From Petrolisthes cinctipes (Eukaryota; Arthropoda; Malacostraca; Decapoda; Porcellanidae), in assembly GCA_033782935.1 (NCBI GenBank), contig JAWQEG010000501.1:1852001-1916000 (forward strand): a stretch of 64,000 nucleotides of DNA, written 5' to 3'. Below, one piece after another: positions 1-12,075 of this stretch. The notes under the pieces are model-generated. The model saw only the letters and a program-made list of their open reading frames with translations, was not told the origin of the DNA and did not search any database. Both the position numbers and the translations under genes were made by a program. Positions within the stretch are counted from its first letter, which is position 1; each line of letters starts with the position of its first letter.

Positions 1-16
1 TTAATAATAAAATTAA

Positions 17-64
<48 letters not shown>

Positions 65-148
65 TATTATTATTATTATAATTTTTATTATTTTTATAAT
101 TACTACTACTATTATTAATATTATCATCATTATTACGATCATCGATAT
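1..148. repeat. AAT/ATT-rich low-complexity tract in the SLC5 gene intron
   Basis: This stretch is almost entirely (AAT)n and (ATT)n trinucleotide repeat and ends just before the splice donor of SLC5 exon 6. A second uninterrupted ATT run lies at about 397-435, just upstream of the same exon in transcript direction. No coding signal is visible. Confidence 0.85.
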
Positions 149-152
149 TTAC

Positions 153-371
153 CTTAGAACACCACCATACACAGCAGCAACAAAGAGTCCAGGCAGCCCC
201 GGTAAGTGACCAAGTTTATCCATGACAAGGAAAGGAATGATTTGATCTGCCTTGGTAGTGAGGCCAGCTGCCAGAGGATCACACTCACTATAAACAGCAT
301 AAGCCACTAGACCACAGAAGAAGAAGATAATAAACAAACTCCACACACCCAACAGGAACACCCAACATAGC
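153..371 (-). CDS. SLC5-like gene, exon 6 (last exon in window)
   Basis: The exon runs from the acceptor cccag|G at 371 to the donor AG|GTAAAT at 153. It encodes the helix SLFIIFFFCGLVAYAVY followed by YSECDP and the conserved PGLPGLFVAA loop-helix. It begins with the last base of an Arg codon split with exon 5 and ends two bases into a codon. Confidence 0.93.
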
Positions 372-391
372 CTGGGAAAAGGGTAAAGTTG

Positions 392-437
<46 letters not shown>

Positions 438-1510
438 TAGGCTCGTGTTCACAGTGGCTCGTGCATTCTCATACTATGCTCGTATTCATTGTGGCACGTA
501 TAAGATTAATTATTCATGAATGGATTTCCCTTCACTTTTCGCCATCATAAAGACAGTATCATAAATGTATTATAACAACTAAACTAAGTATAATTCGACA
601 TTTCATCGTAGAGACATTTTTGCTTAAAATTATCCAAAGCAAATCATCATTGAAATTAATGCATGGAAAGCTGAATCACTCTATGTAGGATAAGACGTTC
701 TGTGTGTGTGTGTGTGTGTGTGTAGAGGCGACGCATCCAATTCTATGCTTGATAAGTCGGTATCAGAAGCCTTCTAATTTGTCAACACGAAAATATCCCC
801 TTGATTAAAAAGAAGGAACCAACTAAATTTCTAGACTTAAGGGGCTAATACAATTTGGGTACATTGGAGTGCCTTAATTTCTACAAAGCAGGACATGATT
901 AACAAAATTAACAGTGGTCTATTGCTTATGTGTCCCTCAACGATACATTCATACCTGACAGCGGTGGACAAGGTGCTGACAGAGGCAAGGCGTTGAAAGG
1001 CAGCCTGACCCAACCCAACAACTGCCATCATGTTGTTGAATCCCAGAACGATGGTGGACCAAAAGGTGTGACGGACGAAAGGACTGGGATCCAAGCTGCG
1101 TATTAAGGGGGAAATTTTGTGTTGGTAATTTGGAGCAACTGAATCCTCCAAACTCTTCCAAGAAACAGAATACCATTATTTTTGCTCTTCTGGTCCTGTT
1201 TCCTGGCATACTTTGGAGGAATCAAGGCACTCCAATGTAACAAAAGCGAATAACCACCTTAATATTAGATTGAGGGGTAAACACGTAGGCTTACAAATGC
1301 CGACATATTATTAATGAAATTGACAACTACTAAAACGGGGTCTTCTCAATGAGCATATTATATAGGGTAAGATGAAACGTTGTGTGTGTAGCATAGGGTA
1401 TAATGATGAGACTCTGTGTGTGTGTGCGTGTGTGTAGCATAGGGTATAATGATGAGACTCTTTGTGTGTGTGTGTCTGTGTGTGTGTGTGTGTAGAGTAT
1501 AATGATGAGG

Positions 1511-1544
<34 letters not shown>

Positions 1545-1833
1545 CGCATAGGGTATAATGATGAGACTCTGTGTGTGTGTGTGTGTGTAGCATAGAGTAT
1601 AATGATGAGACTGTGTGTGTTTGTGTGTAGCATAGAGTATAATGATGAGGCTCTGTGTGTGTGTGTGTGTGTAGCATAGGGTATAATGATGAGACTCTGT
1701 GTGTGTGTATGTGTGTGTGTGTGTGTGTAGCATAGAGTATAATGATGAGACTGTGTGTGTTTGTGTGTAGCATAGAGTATAATGATGAGGCTCTGTGTGT
1801 GTGTGTGTGTGTAGCATAGGGTATAATGATGAG

Positions 1834-1869
<36 letters not shown>

Positions 1870-2344
1870 GCAGTTTTAATAATGAAAAAAATAACTATAC
1901 TTCTTAGTTAAGAGGAGATTCTTTTGTTTGGGAATTGAAAGGTCTTTGATTCCTTCCCTATTAGATTCCCTATGAGTACCATTGAAGGCGTCTGTTTTCT
2001 GGCATAGTTAGGGAGGTATCAGAAGCCTTCTAATTTGTCAACACGAAAATATCCCCTTGACTAAAAAGAAGGAACCAACTATATTTCTAGACTTAATTAA
2101 GGGGCTAATACAATTTGGGTACACTCGTGATACGTAATCTCTGACCAGACGAACGGCAGGCACCACACACAAACACACACACACCCTGGAGGCACCACAC
2201 ACACACACACACACACATACCCTGCATTCGAACTCAGACTCTATAGGTGTACTGGGTGGGGAAATGAGCAGATACCAGGCGATTCGCAGCTTTCTGCTCA
2301 TCACACTCTGGTCAGAAATTATATATCACGAGTGTACATTGGAG

Positions 2345-2382
<38 letters not shown>

Positions 2383-5300
2383 CATTGCGCCGTAGCGTCA
2401 GTCAATAGGCAGACAACAGTACACAAGGGTAGGCGGGACTCACAAGAACCCAATGACCACACACACACAAGCACACACACATGCGCACACACACACACAT
2501 CACGAAAACATAACAGAATGAAGCACAAGCATACAGACAAATATTTACATCATGACCTACTTAAATCCACCAAAACATCAAGTGGCAGGCCCTGGGGCAG
2601 CAAGTGTCGGACAGTGGGGCAGGCTAGGCAATAGTGCTCTATAGTGTTAGCACGAGGCGCTCGACACAAGCGACACTCAGTGAAGGGATGCTCACCCTGC
2701 ATCCCAGCAACCTGCCACGGTGGCCGGTAGCCAAGCCTCAAACGAGCAGAGACTACATTGTGCCTCCGAACCATGAGGCCTCGACGACGGTAGGAATATT
2801 TGTGATGGCAGACAGACTCGTAATGGGTGATGGAGATGCTGAAGGGCCTCTCTGCATCCCTGCGTCGCCATACAGGGAGGAGAGCGGCTGAACGGACTTT
2901 AGAGAGGTAACATGTCAGGGAGAGAGGACGTCCAGCACCACGAGGAGGCAGATGGCAGGCTTCCTTTGCGAGTCTGTCAACTGTACCATTGTGATGTAAA
3001 CCTACATGGGATGGCACCCATAAAAATTTGACAGTCAAGTTACGATGACGCAATAAGGACAAAAACGATAAAATCTGCTTAATAACAGTAGAGTGTGTGG
3101 GCTGAACACTAGAAAGGGAATGAAGGGCAGGTTTGGAGTCACAAAAAATGGCAGCATTCACTCCAAGTTGACAAACAACACTAACAGCATCCAGAATGGC
3201 ATACAGTTCACACAATGTTGAGCAGGAGTGGTTACAGAGACGACGGCCAACCCAGCCCCCTGGAGGTGACTCCAGGTCAGGCGAGAAAACAGCACAACCT
3301 GCTGCACCATCCACTTGCAATGAGCCATCAGTGTAGAGGCAGTATGGATCTGTGATGGAGGAAGTCACTGTTTCTATGTGTTCCAGAGCCAACTGCCACT
3401 GTAGGGAAGGCAGCTCCGACTTGGAATTAGGTGTAAAGCTCACATCAGGTGTTGGTAGCATCCATGGAGGGGGCCCTGGGGGGACGTCTGCAACCATTAT
3501 ATCTATATTAAAACTACGGAGCATAGAGGAAACAGACCTTATAAGAGTACGTCCAGCAGGCAGTTTGGGAGGGACCGGGTAGTTTGGTCTAAGAGAAGTC
3601 CTGACTAACTGAGAGTAATGGGGTGAAAGATGTGGGAAATGGAGGCATTTGACAGTGAAGCAAGTAACATTACAATAAATTCTCTCGATTAATGGGGGGA
3701 GACGCAACTCACGCTGCATGTTCACTATCCTGGTCGACATTGGACAGCCGAGAATTATTCTCATTGCTCTATTCTGAAATTTTTCTAAAGTTTCAAGAGT
3801 AGCCATAGGAAGTTGAATCAAAGCAGGGGAAAGGTAATCAACAACTGAATGGATAAGAGCAATATAGATGGTCCTGGCTACTGGGATGGAGATGCCCGAG
3901 GAGTTGTTAGATAGCCATTGAAGTGGTGTAAGTCGGCGCTGGAGACGACCCAATAAGTCCTGGACAATGGGATGGTCTTGAGGTCTGGCAGGGACAATCG
4001 GCCAAATATTGACTGGCGCACCCAGGTAGCAGTACTGGGAACACATGGGAAGGACAGTCCCTCCAATGGTGAACACTGGCTGAGCTTGAGGAAGGTGGCA
4101 GGTGAATATTCTGCTCTTATCTGGGGAGACAATAATGCCACAGTGAGAGGAGACCACAGAGAAGGAGTCAAGAAACCGCTGGAGATCCCTTGGTGAGGTA
4201 GAATGAACACAGATATCATCAGCATAGCATGTAATTGTAGTTCCAGTAATATCAGGGAGAGAAGTGAGCAACCGATGCATCAGAATATTAAATAACAATG
4301 GGCTGAGAACACCACCTTGAGGCGTACAAAGATGAAAACTGCGCAAAGGACTGAGTGCACCACTGAAAAACACACGGGAGGTTCTGTTACTCAGGTAGCC
4401 CCGAATCCACCGTAGTAGATTACCCTTTATCCCAAAGTCAACCAGTTGGTCCAAAATGACGTCTCTATTAGCAACATCGAAGGCACCTGGAAAGGCGAGA
4501 GTACAGGTCGACTAGGCAGTGATGTGTGCTCCGCTGGGGAAGGAAACCAAACAGCCATGGAGAAAGGCGATCCTGCAGTCTGTACATGAGACGATTGAGT
4601 AAGATTCTCTCCATAACCTTACAGAAACAGGAAGTAAGGGAAATAGGCCTGAACTTCGCAGTGCCGGGCTTAGGGATGGGTATTATTGAGCTGCAGGTCC
4701 AGGCTCGTGGTACACAACCGTCACGAAGACAAAGATTGTACAGTCGAAGTAGAGGGTTCCCAGAAACTTGTTGAAGTAGACGCAGCACAGCATAAGTAAT
4801 ACCATCATCACCAGGGGAAGAAGCTCTACCCCGAGAGAGAGCACGGTGCAACTCCTCCTCAGTTATCTCCTCTGCATCATTGTCATCATCTTGTAACAGA
4901 GCAGACATTAGACGTAGCCGATGGACAGCAGCACGGGATGCGAGTGCATTTTGTATGTAGATGGGTAGACTGGCTGGGGTAGATTGTTCTGACCAGGCAT
5001 CAACAAGCTGTTTGGCATAGTCGGCAGGAGTGTGATGACGAGCAGTGGCCGGTGTCTTTTTAACAACCCGACGGATGAGGTGCCACATAGTAGCCATACT
5101 TGTTTGCTGGTTGATGCTGTCCGTGAACCTCTGCCAAGACTCAGTGTGAGCACAATCCTGCAGGGCAACTAAAGCGTCCCTAGACATCTGGTAACAATGG
5201 AGTAGGTCAGGGGTTGGGTTGGCTTGAAACAATAGGCCATCACGTTCAGCCTCCTCCTTTGCCTCCTGTATACGTTCATCCAGCGTCCAGGAGTGGGCAG

Positions 5301-8300
5301 TATGGCGATGCTGGAGGTGTGGCCGGGAGACGTATAGCCTATAAAAGTCATGAGTAGCAGATACAAGATCAGAGTACAACTGTTCAGCTGATGATATGCC
5401 AAATGTAGGGAATACATGGGCCATAAATAAGATGTAAGTCGGGCAATATTTAGGGGGCACAGCAATACGCAAACGAGTGGCTGAAGCACCTGACCCAGCA
5501 GGAAGAGAATAATGAAACCGAAGAGCAATGTGATCAGAGAATAAGTCTGGCACAGAGGAGCACAGGACCTGAAATACTATCAGGCCAGACGAGAGGATGT
5601 AATCCAGAGTACCTCTCAGGCAATGAGTGGCACCGCCAGTGTCCCAGTGTGTCAGATGATGCTTGCAGATGTATGAAAGGAGACGAACACCATTACAATT
5701 AATAGAGCCAGTATGGTCACCCAAATCAGAATGCTGAGCATTAAAATCTCCCATATACACCACACCATGCACTGTTGGAGAAGAAAGAGCCTCAAGAGTG
5801 AGTCTAGCTGGGGCAGAATAGACATTACATAGTTGGAGTACTCCATTCCCAGGTAGAACCTCAAATAGCTGAAAGGTCATGTCAGGATCAGTGGAGGTAC
5901 GGAGAAGGCGATGTGGCAAGGAGCTATGTATGTAAGTCAGGAGACCATTCCTTACCAGATGAACATATGGCACATAACCTGAGAGGGGAGGAGCTCGCCC
6001 AGCAACGAGCGGTTGTCCTGGAAATGCTTCCTGGAGAAAAATAATACTGGGATGATGACGAAAAACATAGGCCTTGAGTTGAGTGACCTTAGCATAACTG
6101 GTGATACCACATACATTCCAGGAGATGACATCCAGCCGGCAATCACTAGCGAACTCTGTATTTGGAGGTAGATGTCCGGTGAGTGGGGGCAGGTGAGCGA
6201 CCTGGAGAAGAAGATGGACCAGGAGAAGGGACTGACTCGAAAAGCTTTTCAAGGCGAGATGCAACAGTATCCATCTTTTCGGTAAGGGTAGTGACAGTTG
6301 AGATGATGGCCTGCTGAGCCTCGACCAAGGTGGAGAGTTTGGAGTCATTGGCAGCCTGAGCGGCAACCAGCCCATCAATCCTGGCTTCAAGGGCAGAAAA
6401 GCGGTTTTCGAGAGCCGTACATCGTGCCATGAAGGTAGCAACACACTTGTGGAGGGCCAGGTCTGGAGGTGAGGCAGGGCTGGTAGGAGGAGCAGACTGG
6501 GGAGGAGGTGGTGGTGGTGGTGGTGGTGGTGGAGGCGGAGCAATAGTAGAGACATGAGCCTGGACCTGACGTCGAGTACATCCATGCCACACGTTAACCC
6601 CTGGCTGAAGGCATCGTGGACACTTCCATCGAGACGTATCTTCAGGAGGTGAAGGCTCAGAGGTGGAGGCAGCAGGACGTGATGGTTCACCCCTGACAGG
6701 ACACGTCTTGGAATCATGGTTGGCCGCACACCATGCACACTTCGGCCTGGCAGAACAGTACCGGGATATATGCCCAACTCTCCAGCACCTGTAGCACCAA
6801 GGCTGGCCATTATGAAGTTTCCTCACCTCACACGGTGGAAGACAAGGGAGGAAATCAAATGAAATCTCATTTGGAGGTGGATCGGGTTGACTCCAGACAA
6901 CAACAATACGGCTAATGGGGGAACCATCTTGGAAAAAACGACGGGCAAAGTACACACCAGGGTATCCTTTGGCAAGTTTCGGGTCAACATCAATAGGAAA
7001 ACGGGTGAGGATGTAGCTGGGGAACTTACGAGGCTTCTCAGGTGAGTCTTCAAGAATGAGAGGCAGAGATAAAAATTCACCAGCCTTCACTCTATCAATG
7101 ATGTCCTGACGCTTCCTAGAGATGTAGACAAACCGGGAGGTGACAGCAGCCATCTTGACTTCAGCCAGTTCACGCTGCAACTGGAAGGCCCTGTTGACAT
7201 CAGACAACCAACGCAGCTTTGTGTCCGTAGATGGGTTTCCAGAGAAGGAGAGTTTGACATAGGCATCTCTCGGGTCAAAAGCAGGAAGGTTGGACGAGGG
7301 CAAGGAGTTGGTATACAAAGAAGAAACACCAGGGTGAGGCAGAGAAGGTACGTCGTGCACAGCTGAAGCACCCTTGGCAGTCTTGGCAGCTGGAGGCAAA
7401 CAGTCCACACCATCGGAATCCTGCGAGGAGTCGGATGAGGCATCAACAGGTCGCTTGGTAGAGATTGAGGAGATGGACGGCTGCAGCCTGAGCTGCGGAG
7501 TGACCGACGAGAGGGGGGGAGGGTTGCGAGAAGGCAGCTCAGGCCAGTGATCTTCAATTGAAGACTCGTCTTCCTCCGACATTGCCAAGTCGGCCTCCAA
7601 GCAGGAATCCGCACTCTCCATCAGGCCAGGCAAGGCCTAGATGGAAAGCAAACAACAACACAAACAACTAAACACTCAATCAGCCAGGGACACACACACA
7701 CACACCCACACACACACAGACAATCACAACAAAACTATACACAGAACCACAACATACAAACAACACCACAGAAACAACAACACACAAACAAGAACTCACA
7801 AACAACACAAAAAACACAAACAAGAGCTCCAACACAACACAAACAACAACACAAACGAGAATGGAGGCAGAGCGCCACGAGTACGTCCACACTCCACCTG
7901 TTCTGGAGCTAGACTGTTGGAGTGCCTTGATTTCTCCTTAACAAAAATAACGGTGGTCTGTTGCTTAGAATAGTTTGGAGGAAGTAGTTGCTCCAGAATT
8001 ACCAAAACTGTACCATCTCCTTAAAGGGGTGTGGGAATAGGGGGACAGGCTTGGGGGGGGGGTAAGGGGGGTGCGGGTGGTTGTGTGGGGTGTAGGAGTA
8101 GGGGGACAGGCTTGGGGGGGAGGGTTAGGGGAGTGCGGGAATAGGGGACAGGCTTTCTACCCACCCCAAGCCTGTCCCCCTATTCCCGCACCCCCCCCCC
8201 AAGCCTGTCCCCCTATTCCGGCACCCCCCCCAAAGCCTGTCCCCCTATTCCTGCACCCCCCTCCCCCAAGCCTGTCCCGTACTCCCGCACCCCCTTAATT

Positions 8301-11300
8301 AATGACAAAAGGGACATATTTACTTTATCTCGGTACAAACCCACAAACGACTCACTTGAAGAATTGTACAAACCCCAAACGACTCACTTGAAGAACTGTA
8401 CAAACCCCAAAACGACTCACTTGAAGAACTGTAGACGCTGGCCCTGATCAGCTATAGCCCACACTTTGTCCACTCCACCCAAGTCATAACAACAGAGTAC
8501 AGTCACCACCACTGTACCAGCCAACATGATGAGTGTCTGGAGTACATCAGTGTATACGACTGCTTTGACACCACCCTGCAAATATGTAAGGAATTTAGGA
8601 GTAACTCACGTAAAATTATTTTTACTGCTTCCCTCTGTTCCTTAGATGATGAACTTTCCAATAAATAGGTCAAGTACCATCTTTTAATTTAATACAAGCA
8701 GCTACACACTACTTAAAACAATAACACACACACACACACACGTTAACTACCATCTTTTAATTTAATACAAGCAGGTACACACTACTTAAAACAATAACAT
8801 CATATGTGAACGTGAAAACATTAGACAGTAAATTGTTTGCGATACCCATATGTGGATAATTATTATTAATGACCGCGACTGTACACTCGCAATCCAAAAT
8901 ATATATGTATCCAGGCTTGCTTCGAATAGCCTGATCGAGTATGAAGCGAGTTCAAGCAAATATGAAACAGCATACTATGTTAAATGATTCGAAACTTCAA
9001 CAAGACCTGGATACAAATTTTGGATTGCGAGTGTACAGTCGCTGTCATTAATAATCATCCACATATGGGTATCTCAAACAATTTACTGTCTAATGTTTTC
9101 ACGTTCACATATGATTTTATTGTTTTAAGCAGTGTGTAGCTGCTTGTATTAAATTAAAAGATGGTACTTAACCTATTTATTGGAATGTTTATCATCTAAG
9201 GAACAGAGGGAAGCAGTCAAAATTATACGTGAGTTACTCCTAAATGGATGATTATTTTTGACTGCGACTGTACTGTATGACACCACCACTATACCAGCCA
9301 ACATGATGAGTGATTGAAGGGGAGTAAGTAACCTGTTGTCGGATATTAGGAGGTTCTGCTTCCTCCAACCTATGCCAGGAAACATAATCCCTCCCAATGA
9401 GACGACAGAGAAGTGTATTATGACAGAGTTTGGAGAGCTACATGTGCTCCAATTTGTCCCCATCAGGTTACTCTCCTTAATTAAGGGGGTGCGGGAGTAG
9501 GGGACAGGCTTGGGGGGGACTGGGGGGGGGGTGCGGGAATAGGGGGACATGCTTGGGGTGGGTAGAAAGCCTGTCCCCTATTCCCGCATCCCCCAACCCC
9601 CCCCCAAGCCTGTCCCCCTACTCCCGCACCCCCTAACCCCCCCCAAGCCTGTTCCCCTATTCCCGCACCCCCTTAACCCCACCCTGCCATGTGTACAGTA
9701 TGTATGTATGTATGTATGTATCCTACAGCTTTTACGCCACCCTGCAATGTGGTGTTGACAATGGCATAGTACCGATACGATGACTCTGTTGTTTGTGTGT
9801 CTATGCCTCTAGCTATGGGGTCATCGTATCGGTAAAACACCATCGTCATTCAACACCACGAATGTCCTTGCATACAGCTGTAGCACATAAATCACAGAAT
9901 AGTAATTATAGCAAAAATAGTAATAATGGTAAAAATAGTAATAATAAAACTACTATTAATAGTAATAATAATAGTAGCCTAATAATAATAATAACAGTAA
10001 TTATAACAACGCATTAAAAAATACCGGTGCGTCATTACCAACTAAATACACTATCATGAAAAACTGCATAATTATTTCTACTTGCTCTAATGTTCAAGTA
10101 TAATTTAAGCCACGCAAGTGTTCTGAGCTGGAGTGCGTCCCAGATGTACAGTTGCCCACACATGAAGCTGATATGGCTCGGTACTTGTGAGGTGGCTACA
10201 AAAGAACGGAAAGTGAAAAAAGATGTAGTTTGTTGACACGCAGACAGTAAAATATTATTACTATCTGCTTATCAACAAACTATAACTTTTGCTCACTTCC
10301 CTTCCTGTTGTAGGTATCTCACAAGTAACGAGGCGTACCAGATTCATGTGTGGGCAACTGTACACTCGCAATCCAAAATTTGTATCCAGGTCTTGTTGAA
10401 GTTTCGAATCATTTGACATAGTATTGAACCAATTACAACGCTTATCCTGTTTCATATTTGCAGGAGCTGGCCTAATACTCGATAAGACTAGTCGAAGCAA
10501 GCCTGGATACATATTTTGGATTGCGAGTGTACTGAAGAATTACCTATGTATGTAATTACGTAAGTTTGTACTTTAATATCATATATCATATATTCCTGCA
10601 GGTTTAGAGGTTTATATGCTAATAGGGGCCAAAGGTTTGTTTACGCTACAGATTGGACGCACTCTAATAGGTTTAAGGGGGTGCGGGAGTAGGGGACAGG
10701 TTTGGGGGGGGGGGTTGGGGGGTGCGTGAATAGGGGGACAGGCTTGGAGTAAGTAGAAAGCCTGTCCCCTATTCCCTCACCCCCCCCTCCAAGCCTGTCC
10801 CCCTACTCTCGCACCCCCCCAAGCCTGTCCCCTACTCCCTCACCCCTCTAAACCACCCCCAAGCCTGTCCCCCTATTCCCGCACCCCCTTAACATGCAAA
10901 GTCTACCATCCTACCTTATAATTATATTATTAAGATATGCACAATGATGATGCCTTGTTTTTAGGCATGACTGTTTCATGAGTCTGCAACTGTACAGTCA
11001 CGAGCACTAATAAGTATCCAGGTGTGCTTCGAATACCTAGAGACAGTAAATAAATGCACAATATGATCTCCATAGGAATTACTTCGTTGGTGAATTGGAC
11101 TTTTCGAAGCTTCAACCAGAGCTGTATACTTATTAGTGCTCGTAATAGTTTGTGTGAGTGTGTGTCTCTATAATACTCACAATGGTTATATAGAAGGTAC
11201 AGACGACACCCATGATGGCTATGGAGGCTACGGTAGAGAGGTTGGTGACTGTAGAGAGGGCCAGTGAGGGAGCGTACATACACATTCCCATATAAAGGAA

Positions 11301-12012
11301 GAGAGAAGCCATCCCACACCCTGTCACAAGCTTCCGTAGACGGGCACTGTTGAACCGAAGCTCAAAGTACTGTTAGGTTAGATTAGGTCAAGTTAGGTTA
11401 GGTACAGAATGATTTGGGTTAGGTTAGGTTAGGTCCGATTAGGTTAGGTACAGAATGATTTGGGTTAGGTTAGGTTAGGTTAGATTAGGTCCGGTTAGGT
11501 TAGGTACAGAATGATTTGGGTTAGGTTAGGTTAGGTTAGATTAGGTCCGGTTAGGTTAGGTACAGAATGATTTGGGTTAGGTTAGGTTAGGTCCGGTTAG
11601 GTTAGGTACAGAATGATTTGGGTTAGGTTAGGTTAGGTTAGGTTAGGTACAGAATGATTTGGGTTAGGTTAGGTTAGGTTAGATTAGGTTAGGTACAGAA
11701 TGATTTGGGTTAGGTTAGGTTAGATTAGGTACAGAATGATTTGGGTTAGGTTAGGTTAGGTTAGGTTAGATTAGGTCCGGTTAGGTTAGGTACAGAATGA
11801 TTTGGGTTAAGTTGGGTTAGGTTCGGTTAGGTTGATTTTGGTTGGGTTGGGTACTGATAGGTTAGGTTAGGTTAGGTTGGGCTAGGTTAGGTTAGGTACA
11901 GGTGGAATAGGCTGTGTACAAATTGGATTGGGTTAGGATAGGTTGGGTTGGGTTAAAGCATTATATATGTAAGAGAGAGAATACATACGATACATAAATT
12001 TTCTTCCTTATA

Positions 12013-12075
<63 letters not shown>

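Larger units (their letters stand above)
2349..7916 (-). mobile_element. Nearly full-length non-LTR retrotransposon (LINE L1), I-group type with RNase H
   Basis: The element is 5.57 kb on the minus strand: a CA-rich 5' leader (about 7630-7916), ORF1, ORF2 (endonuclease, reverse transcriptase, RNase H), a short 3' UTR and a poly(A) of about 30 (read as T at 2349-2378). It is flanked by the target-site duplication TTGGAGTGCC at 2339-2348 and 7917-7926. An endonuclease of the EEP type, an RNase H domain and a zinc-knuckle ORF1 together are characteristic of the I group of LINEs; the exact clade is not resolved. It lies in SLC5 intron 4 in the same orientation as the gene. One frameshift and a small 3' deletion suggest it is recently dead. 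Confidence 0.95.

Noticed and set aside
1311..1817. Long His/Thr-rich open frames on the minus strand
   Set aside because: They run over a GT minisatellite, are open in all three frames and have no domain; they are compositional artefacts.
1381..1868. CRISPR-like array of regularly spaced repeats
   Set aside because: The spacers are (GT)n of the same kind, not unique sequences, and the genome is eukaryotic.
6180..6810. N-terminal 200 codons of the 780-codon frame as part of LINE ORF2
   Set aside because: They overlap ORF1 in another frame, translate its GGT/CCA repeat as poly-His and show no domain; ORF2 probably starts near the ORF1 stop.
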